NCBI GenBank assembly: GCA_020848315.1 | Contig: JADLAH010000220.1 | Location: 1 to 9,561, forward strand | Length of the DNA: 9,561 bases | Origin: Chitinophagales bacterium | GTDB lineage: Bacteria > Bacteroidota > Bacteroidia > Chitinophagales > JADIYW01 | Direction of reading: 5' to 3' | Shown: positions 1-6,723 of the stretch, one piece after another | Numbering within the stretch: the first letter of the stretch is position 1 | How the letters are laid out: every line of letters begins with the position of its first letter | Position numbers and translations under genes: made by a program | The notes under the pieces: model-generated | Database searches by the model: none | Told to the model about the DNA's origin: nothing | The model's input: only the letters and a program-made list of their open reading frames with translations

Positions 1-1
1 C

Positions 2-32
2 AGGTTAAGAAGTAACCTTAATCCGGATTAAG
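2..32. repeat. Two overlapping inverted repeats at the window edge
   Basis: AGGTTA (2-7) and TAACCT (13-18) form a perfect 6-bp inverted repeat with a 5-nt loop. Directly overlapping it is a perfect 16-bp palindrome, CTTAATCCGGATTAAG (17-32), followed by ATTTT. The two could form alternative hairpins. They may be the 3' end or terminator of a gene lying left of the window, but the stems are AT-rich and the T-run is short, so this is uncertain. Confidence 0.45.
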
Positions 33-58
33 ATTTTACCTTGAGATATGTCAGTAAT

Positions 59-84
59 AAAAAAGGGAGAAGTTGAACTTCCCC
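59..84 (-). terminator. Rho-independent terminator of the lipoprotein gene
   Basis: Read on the minus strand, this is a hairpin with arms GGGGAAG and CTTCTCCC around a short loop (TTCAA), with one mismatch in the stem. It is followed immediately by six T residues (complement of A59-A64). It lies about 50 bp past the stop codon of the minus-strand lipoprotein gene, the expected position for an intrinsic terminator. Confidence 0.7.
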
Positions 85-134
85 CGAATAAACACAAAAA
101 CTATGATGTATGCCACTATGTTGCGAATAGCCAC

Positions 135-803
135 TTACAACAAAAACCAAGGCACAATTTCTATTTCCATTGTTTTACCATTCTTTAATTCTGCTTCCAT
201 ATAGACCAATCCGAATTTATGATTTGCACGGTATTTCATTTTATTTACCAATGCACCCATCACCGGATTAAAAGTGGTTTGTTGAACTTCTACTGTTTTG
301 ATATTGAAAAATCCCAAGGGCCATTCATTCAGACCATTATTTTCCGTTACGGTTCTGGTCAATGTTTTTCCATCCACTTCGTAAGCATAGGTATCTCCAA
401 CTTTACTGTCATATTTTACGAGTGTAAATGGCTTACTACTATTGTTAATATAATCCTGAATACCCTCGGAAGTAATGCGCAATTTAACCTCAAAATTAGC
501 TCTGTTCTGTGCGTCTTTCAGGTTGGCAGGAATGAGTGGAACCAAAAATGCGGAATCCGGATGACCGGTAAAATCCACCAATACTTTGTAGGTCACATCG
601 CCATTGTCATTTCTTACCACGGTCAGTGTCAAATCCTGCTCCACATCTTCTCCGTCATAGTCAATATAGATACTGGATTCATTGCCCACCTCCGTCAACG
701 GCAAATCGGTATCTCCGCCAAGTGTACCCAAATCATCTTTCTTACAAGATGCCACTGACAATGCAATCAACGACATCCAAAGTGTTTTAGTAAATGTTTT
801 CAT
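135..803 (-). CDS. Lipoprotein of unknown function, probably surface exposed
   Basis: The protein has 222 residues from the ATG at 803. A TTG 21 nt upstream in frame is less likely as the start. The N-terminus is a lipoprotein signal: K2 and K6, a hydrophobic stretch at residues 8-18, then the lipobox V17-A18-S19-C20. Mature residue +1 is C20, followed by KKDD. That resembles the lysine/acidic export signal reported for surface lipoproteins of Bacteroidota, so surface display is inferred. The remaining ~200 residues look like a soluble beta-rich domain with no transmembrane segment and no catalytic motif I recognise; I cannot assign a family. The gene stands alone: a terminator follows it and a promoter-like CAAATTTG (822-829) lies 18 nt before the start. 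It is divergent from dnaB, with no evident functional link. Confidence 0.75.
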   Translation of the reverse strand: MKTFTKTLWMSLIALSVASCKKDDLGTLGGDTDLPLTEVGNESSIYIDYDGEDVEQDLTLTVVRNDNGDVTYKVLVDFTGHPDSAFLVPLIPANLKDAQNRANFEVKLRITSEGIQDYINNSSKPFTLVKYDSKVGDTYAYEVDGKTLTRTVTENNGLNEWPLGFFNIKTVEVQQTTFNPVMGALVNKMKYRANHKFGLVYMEAELKNGKTMEIEIVPWFLL

Positions 804-821
804 AGGTTTATTTTTTACTAT

Positions 822-829
822 CAAATTTG
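822..829 (-). promoter_or_regulatory. Possible -7 promoter element of the lipoprotein gene
   Basis: CAAATTTG matches the Bacteroidota -7 consensus TAnnTTTG at five of six fixed positions and ends 18 nt before the ATG at 803. The same spacing is seen for other genes in this window. No convincing TTG -33 element is found about 20 bp upstream. The 8-mer is self-complementary, so it carries no strand information on its own. Confidence 0.3.
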
Positions 830-944
830 CTTTGCGTTCACAATAAAAAACAGGACATATGTCATTTATAAAACTGATTTTTATCAGGCTACAGTAAATG
901 ACAGTTTTCCATTAGCAAGTTACTAATCCACCAAAAAAACGCAC

Positions 945-1030
945 TTATACACTTCATATTCACATACTTATACACTAAAAACGGGCACTTACCGACACAC
1001 ATTACTTAGTCATCCACAAGTCTGTACACA
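945..1030 (+). promoter_or_regulatory. Cluster of DnaA-box-like 9-mers
   Basis: Compared with the DnaA box TTATnCACA, four same-strand sites have a single mismatch: TTATACACT (945-953), ATATTCACA (956-964), TTATACACT (968-976) and TCATCCACA (1010-1018). CTGTACACA (1022-1030) has two mismatches. The first three begin 11 and 12 bp apart, about one helical turn. AT-rich sequence follows toward dnaB. The cluster could be a DnaA-responsive control region for dnaB or part of a replication origin; no site is a perfect match and binding is unproven. Confidence 0.35.
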
Positions 1031-1091
1031 TCAATTCTGCAACCAATTAATAATCAATGCAGAAACAGGTCGTTTCACGGAAATGAATTTA

Positions 1092-1103
1092 TTAACATGT
1101 TAA
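1092..1103. repeat. Perfect 12-bp palindrome upstream of dnaB
   Basis: TTAACATGTTAA is self-complementary over 12 bp and sits 53 bp before the chosen dnaB start, overlapping the promoter-like TAAAGTTG (1101-1108). Its position suits an operator, but no regulator is identified. The alternative upstream dnaB ATG (1097) lies in the middle of this palindrome. Confidence 0.35.
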
Positions 1104-1156
1104 AGTTGACTCTTTCTGAAAGCACATCGGACATAAAAGCGTATTTTCGTTACCCC

Positions 1157-2683
1157 ATGGAAGAGAAACCTACCACTAAAAAAATCAACACACGTTTTGG
1201 CCGAACCAAGTCAGAAGATATATCCTCTATGCTTTACGGTAAGATTCCGCCGCAAGCCAGAGAATTGGAAGAAGCGGTGTTGGGTGCCATATTGATTGAA
1301 AAAGACGCCATCATCGAGGCCTCCGACATCCTGAAACCGGAGAGTTTCTACGTGGATGCGCATGCCACCATCTACAAGGCCATCCAGGCCCTGTACGGAA
1401 AATCGCAGCCGATAGATTTATTAACGGTTACGGAAGAATTGCGCCGCAACGGAAGACTGGAAGAAGTGGGCGGCGCTTACTATCTGAGTGAGCTGACCAA
1501 TAAAATCGCCTCTTCCGCCAATATTGAATTTCACGCACGCATCATCGTACAGAAATTTATTCAGCGGGAACTTATCCGCATCTCCAACGATATTATCAAG
1601 GATGCCTACGAGGACACCACGGACGTACTGGATTTGCTGGACACCGCAGAAAAGCGCATCTACGAGATTACGGAAAAAAATATGCGCAATTCGACGCAGG
1701 GCATCGGACAACTGGTATCGAAATCCATTATGCAAATCGACGGTCTCATTAACCGCGCGGACGGATTACTGGAAGATTCGGTACCATCCGGTTATATTGA
1801 ACTGGATAAAATGACCTCCGGATGGAAAGCCACCGATCTGGTGATTGTAGCAGCACGCCCATCCATGGGTAAAACTGCCTTTGTATTGAATCTTGCACGC
1901 AATGCCGCGGTAGAAAACAAAATGGCGGTCGCCATCTTCTCTCTGGAGATGGGTGCCGTACAGCTGGCTAAACGTCTCATATCACTGGAATGCGAAATAG
2001 ATGCGCAGAAAGTATCGAACGGCCGTATGACCGACGAGGAATATGCCGTATTGCGCGACAAAGTGGAGAACCTGTCGCAAGCACCGATTTTCATCAACGA
2101 TCAGCCTGCCATCAATGTATATGAGTTGAGAGCACAATGCCGCCGTCTGCAGAATGCACACAATATCCGTATGGTCATCATCGACTACCTGCAGCTGATG
2201 AGCGGCGGGGGCGACAAAGGCATGAACCGCGAGCAGGAAATCTCGAATATTTCCCGCTCTCTGAAAGGATTGGCCAAAGAATTAAATATTCCGGTAATTG
2301 CACTCTCTCAGTTAAACCGAAGTGTGGAAACCCGTGGCGGCGACAAGAAACCACAATTGTCTGACTTACGGGAATCAGGCTCCATTGAGCAGGATGCGGA
2401 TATGGTAATGTTCCTCTATCGTCCGGAATATTACAACTTGGATCAAAACGCAGAAGGTGAATCAACGAAAGGAGTCGCGGAAGTGATTATCGCGAAGCAC
2501 AGAAATGGCCCGACCGGTGCCGTGCCACTGCGCTTCAATAAAAACTTCGGTAGATTCTACGATGCCGCTGGATTATATGATGAAATACAGGAAATGACCA
2601 ACAGCTATAAAACAGTACCATCCAGAGGGAATTTCATGCAGGATGAGGAACAAAAAGGAAGTGAAAATTTTGATATTTTCTGA
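1157..2683 (+). CDS. dnaB: Replicative DNA helicase DnaB
   Basis: DnaB is the hexameric 5'-3' helicase that unwinds DNA at the replication fork and engages primase. From the ATG at 1157 the protein has 508 residues, usual for this phylum. Residues ~30-135 are the helical N-terminal domain (PPQARELEEAVLGA), followed by a linker and a RecA-like C-terminal domain from ~215. Visible motifs are Walker A (S236-M-G-K239-T240), the SLEM motif with the likely catalytic glutamate E264, Walker B DYLQLM (343-348), the SQLNR motif (Q385, R388), the RESGSIEQDAD segment, and KHR (447-449) containing the likely arginine finger. No intein or frameshift is present. An in-frame ATG at 1097 would add 20 residues that do not resemble DnaB; I prefer 1157, but the start is uncertain. 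A terminator follows the gene. Confidence 0.97.
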   Translation: MEEKPTTKKINTRFGRTKSEDISSMLYGKIPPQARELEEAVLGAILIEKDAIIEASDILKPESFYVDAHATIYKAIQALYGKSQPIDLLTVTEELRRNGRLEEVGGAYYLSELTNKIASSANIEFHARIIVQKFIQRELIRISNDIIKDAYEDTTDVLDLLDTAEKRIYEITEKNMRNSTQGIGQLVSKSIMQIDGLINRADGLLEDSVPSGYIELDKMTSGWKATDLVIVAARPSMGKTAFVLNLARNAAVENKMAVAIFSLEMGAVQLAKRLISLECEIDAQKVSNGRMTDEEYAVLRDKVENLSQAPIFINDQPAINVYELRAQCRRLQNAHNIRMVIIDYLQLMSGGGDKGMNREQEISNISRSLKGLAKELNIPVIALSQLNRSVETRGGDKKPQLSDLRESGSIEQDADMVMFLYRPEYYNLDQNAEGESTKGVAEVIIAKHRNGPTGAVPLRFNKNFGRFYDAAGLYDEIQEMTNSYKTVPSRGNFMQDEEQKGSENFDIF

Positions 2684-2738
2684 ACAAACACACTTTAATT
2701 AATTGATTAATATCAAAACCTACTTTGGAAAATATCCC

Positions 2739-2746
2739 TATCTTTG
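2739..2746 (+). promoter_or_regulatory. Orphan -7 promoter element downstream of dnaB
   Basis: TATCTTTG is an exact match to the Bacteroidota -7 consensus TAnnTTTG. It points right, into the dnaB terminator about 40 bp away, and no plus-strand coding region follows. There is no TTG at the expected -33 position, so this may be a chance match. If active, it would start a transcript of roughly 55-60 nt ending at the hairpin. Confidence 0.3.
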
Positions 2747-2785
2747 TCTTACAATATAGAACATAGAAACATAAAAATCCCCCCT

Positions 2786-2811
2786 AAGTCGCCAGCAACG
2801 GCGACTTTTTT
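2786..2811 (+). terminator. Rho-independent terminator after dnaB
   Basis: AAGTCGCC (2786-2793) and GGCGACTT (2800-2807) form a perfect 8-bp stem with the 6-nt loop AGCAAC, running into a T-tract (2806-2811). It is canonical for transcription from dnaB. On the minus strand the first T-run comes about 8 nt after the stem, so it may also slow transcription of the converging phasin-like gene, whose stop codon (2810-2812) overlaps the T-tract. Confidence 0.88.
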
Positions 2812-3136
2812 ATTGCTTTAAAGTAGGTAATCTGGTGATATGCGCGGGATTCTCTTTTACATCGCGGAAATAATTACTGAGTTCATCTTTCAGTTGCTGC
2901 AGATTAGTAATTCCCGCTTTTGCTAATATCTCATCTACTTTATGCTGCACATTACCATGCACCATATCCACCTGCGCCCGCAGGTCCATCAGAAAAGTAT
3001 CGACAATACGCCTGCCCTCTTCTTCCGTATAGTGGTCATTCTGGATCAAATCCTCCACCAACTCCTTTAATTTATCCTGTGTCACAGACGCCACGCCCAA
3101 AGAGGTGTAAATAACTTTTTTCAAAATTGCAGACAT
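2810..3136 (-). CDS. Phasin-like small coiled-coil protein
   Basis: The protein has 108 residues from the ATG at 3136. An in-frame ATG at 3187 would add 17 residues, but a promoter-like TATCTTTA (3155-3162) lies between the two and favours the shorter form. An amphipathic start (ILKKVIYTSLGVASVTQDKL, residues 4-23) is followed by long charged helices rich in K, E and Q, with no signal peptide and no cysteine. This pattern is that of the phasin / polyhydroxyalkanoate granule-associated family, small helical proteins that coat storage granules or act as helical scaffolds. The granule role is inferred only from family resemblance, and no PHA synthase gene is nearby. The gene converges on dnaB and is divergent from recJ. 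Family assignment is moderately sure; the function in this organism is not known. Confidence 0.75.
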   Translation of the reverse strand: MSAILKKVIYTSLGVASVTQDKLKELVEDLIQNDHYTEEEGRRIVDTFLMDLRAQVDMVHGNVQHKVDEILAKAGITNLQQLKDELSNYFRDVKENPAHITRLPTLKQ

Positions 3137-3154
3137 CTTCTGAGATTTATAATG

Positions 3155-3162
3155 TAAAGATA
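3155..3162 (-). promoter_or_regulatory. Probable -7 promoter element of the phasin-like gene
   Basis: On the minus strand the sequence is TATCTTTA, matching TAnnTTTG except for the last base. It ends 18 nt before the ATG at 3136, the same distance seen for recJ. Transcription would begin after the upstream ATG at 3187, which supports the shorter protein. Confidence 0.4.
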
Positions 3163-3292
3163 CAAAGTCCGTACCACTTATCTCCATCTAGATATGCACA
3201 ACGTGGATAGCTGCTGACTTACATACTGAATCTTCGTATAAAATATGGAATAGTTTTTCTGCCAAAAATTAGAGAAAACGACAACAATTCAA

Positions 3293-3300
3293 TAAATTTG
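3293..3300 (+). promoter_or_regulatory. Probable -7 promoter element of recJ-lptB
   Basis: TAAATTTG is an exact match to TAnnTTTG and ends 18 nt before the recJ ATG at 3319, implying a leader of only about 11 nt. No clear TTG is found near -33. Confidence 0.45.
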
Positions 3301-3318
3301 GATTTTTAGTCAGAAATT

Positions 3319-5016
3319 ATGTTGTCACAAAAACGTTGGAATTTTTTAGAAGCAGATGAGGCTATCGTGGAAGCGTTGCAGAAACAACTCAATATTCATC
3401 CTGTATTGTGTAAGTTATTGGTATTAAGAGGCATAACCACCTTCGAAGAAGCCAAAGATTTCTTCCGGCCTAATCTTTCTCAATTGCACGATCCCTTTCT
3501 AATGAAAGATATGGATAAAGCCATTACCAGAATTGAACAAGCCATACAAAACAACGAAAACATCCTCATCTACGGAGATTACGATGTGGACGGCACTACC
3601 TCTGTTTCACTGGTATATTCATTTTTCAAGCAAATTCATACCGGATTACACTTCTACATACCAGACAGATATACAGAAGGTTATGGCGTTTCTTATCAGG
3701 GAATAGATTATGCAGCTGAAAATGATGTCAGCCTGATAATAGCGCTGGACTGCGGCATAAAAGCCAACGACAAAGTGGCGTATGCCAAAAGTAAAAATAT
3801 CGACTTTATCATCTGCGACCACCACCTTCCGGGAGAAATACTACCGGATGCCGCTGCCATTTTAGATCCCAAAAGAAGCGATTGCAACTACCCGTACAAA
3901 GAGCTCAGCGGATGTGGAATTGGATTCAAACTGATACAGGCGTATGCCCTGAAAAACGACATTGATGTAAATGCTGTATACCAGCATCTCGATCTGGTCG
4001 CCATTAGTATTGCCTCCGACCTGGTGCCGGTAACCGGTGAAAACCGTATACTGGCAAAGTTTGGGATAGAGCAACTGAATCAGCAGCCGCGTGCAGGCAT
4101 ACAAGCGCTGATGAGTGAACTCAAACTCAGCCGGCAACTGGAAATCAGCGATCTTGTATTTGTTATCGGACCAAGAATAAATGCGGCAGGCCGGATTGCA
4201 CATGGCTCCGAAGCCGTAGGACTGCTGATTGAAGAAGATTATAACACGGCGATAGAGAAGACCGTGAAAGTACAGCAAAACAATACGGACAGAAAGACGC
4301 TGGACCGCGACATCACGGAAGAAGCGTTAAGCCTCATTGATAACAACAACGGGTTAATCAGCCGCAAATCTACCGTGCTGTTTCAGGAACACTGGCACAA
4401 AGGTGTAATTGGCATTGTAGCTTCCCGACTCATCGAGCGCTATCACCGCCCCACTATTGTATTGGCCGCCTCCAATGGAAAAGCCGTAGGGTCCGGGCGC
4501 TCCGTACCCGGCTTCGACCTTCATGAAGCCATAGAAGCATGTAGCGAACATCTGGTGCAATTCGGCGGACATAAATATGCAGCCGGTCTCACCATCGAAC
4601 TCGACAAGATTGATGCCTTTTCCGACGCATTCGAGAAAGCTGTTGCCGAACGCATTACGGAAGAACAACTGACCGCCCAAATTGAGGTGGATGCCGTTAT
4701 TGAATTAAACGACATCAACGAAAAATTCTTCAATATCATCGAACAGATGAATCCATTTGGTCCGGGAAATATGCGTCCCAATTTTGTTACAAAAGATGTT
4801 TACGACACCGGATACAGCAAGATACTAAAGGATAATCACCTGAAATTGAATATCCTAAAAGACGGGCAGGATCCTAAAAATGGTATCGGATTCGGCATGG
4901 CGGAGTATATGGATATCATGGAATCAAAAGAAACCGTCGACATTTGCTATCAACTGTATGCGAATGTATGGAACGGACAGACCAAAATTGAATTCAGATT
5001 AAAAGATTTACATTAA
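3319..5016 (+). CDS. recJ: Single-stranded-DNA-specific exonuclease RecJ
   Basis: RecJ degrades single-stranded DNA 5' to 3' in recombination, mismatch repair and rescue of stalled forks. The protein has 565 residues, full length for the family. The DHH phosphoesterase core is intact: motif I D87-Y-D89-V-D91-G, motif II D144-C-G, motif III D167-H168-H169, and motif IV around S197-G-C-G-I-G202. These aspartates and histidines bind the two catalytic metal ions. The DHHA1 domain follows, with GSGRSVPGFDL (391-401) and the GGHKYAAG substrate-binding motif (416-423), then a C-terminal OB-fold-like region. The start is placed at 3319 because a promoter-like TAAATTTG lies 18 nt upstream and the N-terminus (MLSQKRWNF) begins like RecJ. 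The TAA stop is immediately followed by the lptB ATG, so the two are almost certainly co-transcribed and translationally coupled. Confidence 0.97.
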   Translation: MLSQKRWNFLEADEAIVEALQKQLNIHPVLCKLLVLRGITTFEEAKDFFRPNLSQLHDPFLMKDMDKAITRIEQAIQNNENILIYGDYDVDGTTSVSLVYSFFKQIHTGLHFYIPDRYTEGYGVSYQGIDYAAENDVSLIIALDCGIKANDKVAYAKSKNIDFIICDHHLPGEILPDAAAILDPKRSDCNYPYKELSGCGIGFKLIQAYALKNDIDVNAVYQHLDLVAISIASDLVPVTGENRILAKFGIEQLNQQPRAGIQALMSELKLSRQLEISDLVFVIGPRINAAGRIAHGSEAVGLLIEEDYNTAIEKTVKVQQNNTDRKTLDRDITEEALSLIDNNNGLISRKSTVLFQEHWHKGVIGIVASRLIERYHRPTIVLAASNGKAVGSGRSVPGFDLHEAIEACSEHLVQFGGHKYAAGLTIELDKIDAFSDAFEKAVAERITEEQLTAQIEVDAVIELNDINEKFFNIIEQMNPFGPGNMRPNFVTKDVYDTGYSKILKDNHLKLNILKDGQDPKNGIGFGMAEYMDIMESKETVDICYQLYANVWNGQTKIEFRLKDLH

Positions 5017-5745
5017 ATGGTACTCAGAGCGGAACATCTTGTAAAAACATATAGCAAACGAAAGGTCGTTGACAATGTTTCCATTGAAGTAAATCAGGGT
5101 GAAATTGTCGGATTACTCGGCCCCAACGGGGCTGGCAAGACAACAACTTTCTATATGACAGTTGGATTGGTGACACCCAACGAAGGGCATGTTTATCTTG
5201 ATAACAAAGATATTTCCAACGTGGCCATGTACCAGCGCGCAAAACTCGGTGTTGGCTACCTGCCACAGGAAAATTCGGTTTTCCGGACACTCAGTGTGGA
5301 AGATAATATCAGAGCCATTTTAGAATTCACACCACTCAGCAAGGCCGAACAAAAAGACAAACTGGAGTCATTACTGCAGGAATTCGGACTTGTACATATC
5401 CGCAAAACAAAAGGAAAACTACTCTCCGGTGGTGAGCGGCGCAGAACAGAAATCGCACGGGCACTGGCATCTGACCCAAAATTTATCCTGCTGGATGAGC
5501 CTTTTGCCGGAATCGATCCTATTGCCGTGGAAGATATACAACATATTGTAGAGAAGCTTAAATACAAAAATATCGGCATCCTCATCACTGACCATAATGT
5601 GCAGGAAACACTCAGCATTACAGACAGAGCATACTTGCTATTTGAAGGCAAAATACTAAAACAAGGAAGTGCGGAAGAACTCGCTTCAGACGAGCAAGTC
5701 AGGAAAGTATATCTGGGACAAAGTTTTGAGTTGAAGAGGAAATAG
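5017..5745 (+). CDS. lptB: LPS export ABC transporter ATP-binding protein LptB
   Basis: LptB is the cytoplasmic ATPase of the LptB2FG complex, which extracts lipopolysaccharide from the inner membrane and pushes it along the Lpt bridge to the outer membrane. The protein has 242 residues, typical length, and all ATPase motifs are present: Walker A G35-P-N-G-A-G-K41-T-T, Q-loop Q84 in [10 protein letters not shown], signature LSGGERRR (136-143), Walker B ILLDEP (157-162) with catalytic E161, and switch histidine H193 in TDHNV. The YLPQE, FAGIDP and TDHNV stretches are characteristic of LptB rather than of amino-acid transporters of similar size. Its ATG abuts the recJ stop with no spacer and no Shine-Dalgarno, implying coupling to RecJ translation. 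LptF, LptG, LptC and LptA are not in the window. The TAG stop is one base from that of the converging toxin gene. Confidence 0.93.
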   Translation: MVLRAEHLVKTYSKRKVVDNVSIEVNQGEIVGLLGPNGAGKTTTFYMTVGLVTPNEGHVYLDNKDISNVAMYQRAKLGVGYLPQENSVFRTLSVEDNIRAILEFTPLSKAEQKDKLESLLQEFGLVHIRKTKGKLLSGGERRRTEIARALASDPKFILLDEPFAGIDPIAVEDIQHIVEKLKYKNIGILITDHNVQETLSITDRAYLLFEGKILKQGSAEELASDEQVRKVYLGQSFELKRK

Positions 5746-5746
5746 A

Positions 5747-6208
5747 CTAACGCAGCATCAGCCTTTTATCAAATTCAAAGGTACGGTTGGCAATTATACT
5801 AACCTTGATAGCATTTGTGTGCAACGGATTTATCAAGTAATTGTGTTCTTCTGGAATAATGACAGACGGCACTTTCAGCACCAACGAACGTCGGGATTTT
5901 ACCCAATCATCTCCCATCTGTTGAAAATCTGCTGCAATACCTTTCTTTTTCACACCGGCATTCAGCACATCGGCACCAATGGTTTCAATAATTGTATTTT
6001 CTGGTATTTGAATCGTAATTAAATACAAATCATCCGGCACATATTGATGGCTGGTGTGCACCAGCAATTCAAGGGCAGCCAAAGAACGACTGGAGGCAGT
6101 ATACAACACAGGAACACCGGGCGAATTCCAGCGACCACCATACAACCGCGCACCATTACCTGACAAATCAGCCATAAAAGTACTCTTTACTATTCTGTAT
6201 ACCTGCAT
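5747..6208 (-). CDS. RES-domain toxin of a type II toxin-antitoxin system
   Basis: RES toxins (MbcT, ParT and ResT type) act in the cytoplasm on NAD+ or on NAD-dependent substrates; characterised members are NAD+ phosphorylases or ADP-ribosyltransferases. The protein has 153 residues, normal for a compact RES toxin. Visible family features are Y4-R5, GGRWNSPG (24-31) with R26, Y36 in LYTA, E47 in SLAALELLVH, S115 in LKVPSVIIP and the NPLH segment (127-130). These cover the conserved Arg, Glu and Ser for which the family is named, so the enzyme appears intact. The gene lies 15 bp after its antitoxin gene, the usual antitoxin-first order. The exact reaction, phosphorolysis or ADP-ribosylation, cannot be told from sequence. 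There is no visible terminator before the converging lptB. Confidence 0.92.
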   Translation of the reverse strand: MQVYRIVKSTFMADLSGNGARLYGGRWNSPGVPVLYTASSRSLAALELLVHTSHQYVPDDLYLITIQIPENTIIETIGADVLNAGVKKKGIAADFQQMGDDWVKSRRSLVLKVPSVIIPEEHNYLINPLHTNAIKVSIIANRTFEFDKRLMLR

Positions 6209-6223
6209 TGGAATATTAGTAGA

Positions 6224-6703
6224 TTATGCAAAAATACCGTGCTCTATCCGACCAAGCTCCTGCTCTATAATCTCGAAGCCAAAGATGGTATCAAGATAGG
6301 ACAACGGACGTTCATTGCTGAATACCAGTGCGGGCTCATTCATCCAACCGGTAAATTTATCCAAGCTTCCGAATACAGATGCCCCTCGTTGGAAAAGACG
6401 CTGCAAATGCAGAGCTCGTTCTGAAGCATCTTTACTGAGAATATCCTCATCTGTGTAGCGCTGCAAAGTACGTTCAGAAACATTGAGAATGGCCGCCATT
6501 TCTTTAAGAGAAAGGTGATATTTATCCAGGAGCTGCAAAATAAAATGCATCGTCACCCCATTGCGGGAACGTCGAATCAGATGGCGGGCGTCTGGCTGTG
6601 GTGATAGCAATGTGGATTCAAGTCCATAAAATATGGACATGTCTTTTTCCATGAGCATTTGTGGAGATTGCTCTGTTTGTTTTTTCTTTACTCTGCTTTT
6701 CAT
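6224..6703 (-). CDS. Xre/MbcA/ParS-type antitoxin of the RES toxin
   Basis: The antitoxin neutralises the adjacent RES toxin by binding over its active site and normally represses the shared promoter. The protein has 159 residues. A lysine-rich tail (residues 1-10) is followed by a helical region with a helix-turn-helix at about 65-84 (LKEMAAILNVSERTLQRY), matching the Xre-like N-terminal domain of the family. The C-terminal half is the toxin-binding DUF2384 type: W120, P124-A-L126, RPLSYLDT (132-139), G142 and L150-GRIEHGIF. The start at 6703 is supported by a complete promoter whose -7 element ends 15 nt upstream; M16, M18 and M22 are possible internal alternatives. Autorepression is suggested by a perfect palindrome overlapping the -7 element. 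Confidence 0.92.
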   Translation of the reverse strand: MKSRVKKKQTEQSPQMLMEKDMSIFYGLESTLLSPQPDARHLIRRSRNGVTMHFILQLLDKYHLSLKEMAAILNVSERTLQRYTDEDILSKDASERALHLQRLFQRGASVFGSLDKFTGWMNEPALVFSNERPLSYLDTIFGFEIIEQELGRIEHGIFA

Positions 6704-6710
6704 CTACGAC

Positions 6711-6723
6711 ATTTGTCACAAAT
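6711..6723. promoter_or_regulatory. Candidate operator of the toxin-antitoxin operon
   Basis: ATTTGT-C-ACAAAT is a perfect inverted repeat with 6-bp arms and a single central base. It covers the predicted transcription start region and overlaps the -7 box (6719-6726). A related half-site, CATTTTGTC (6730-6738), resembles CATTTGTC (6710-6717) and lies about two helical turns away. Binding by the downstream Xre-family antitoxin would block its own promoter; this is inferred from position and family behaviour. Confidence 0.5.

Larger units (their letters stand above)
804..1156. other. Divergent AT-rich intergenic region between the lipoprotein gene and dnaB
   Basis: There is no gene-like reading frame in these 353 bases. 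Visible elements are: GACATATGTC (854-863), a perfect 10-bp palindrome; CTGAT-TTTT-ATCAG (874-887), a small hairpin; the DnaA-box-like cluster at 945-1030; TTCTGCA (1035-1041) with TGCAGAA (1058-1064), a 7-bp inverted repeat flanking an AT-rich 16-nt core; and TTAACATGTTAA (1092-1103). The promoter of dnaB must lie here, but I see no full match to TAnnTTTG. The best candidate is TAAAGTTG (1101-1108), with one mismatch. Confidence 0.6.

Noticed and set aside
219..758. Plus-strand open frame of 179 codons opposite the lipoprotein gene
   Set aside because: It lies wholly antisense to a gene with a clear lipoprotein signal, has no promoter-like sequence, and its product is of unlikely composition with no domain-like pattern.
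1142..1149. TATTTTCG as a -7 element for dnaB
   Set aside because: It is 7 nt before the chosen start, so transcription would begin at about the ATG, and it has no -33 partner at a suitable distance.
1097..1156. Twenty-residue N-terminal extension of DnaB from the ATG at 1097
   Set aside because: The extra residues do not resemble DnaB N-termini, and that ATG lies in the centre of a 12-bp palindrome overlapping the best promoter-like element. I cannot exclude it fully.
3137..3187. Seventeen-residue N-terminal extension of the phasin-like protein
   Set aside because: A promoter-like TATCTTTA lies downstream of the upstream ATG at the spacing seen for other genes, and the phasin-like pattern begins at the second methionine.
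5256..5651. Minus-strand open frame of 131 codons inside lptB
   Set aside because: The lptB frame carries every ABC ATPase motif; the antisense product is a serine-rich shadow with no recognisable features.
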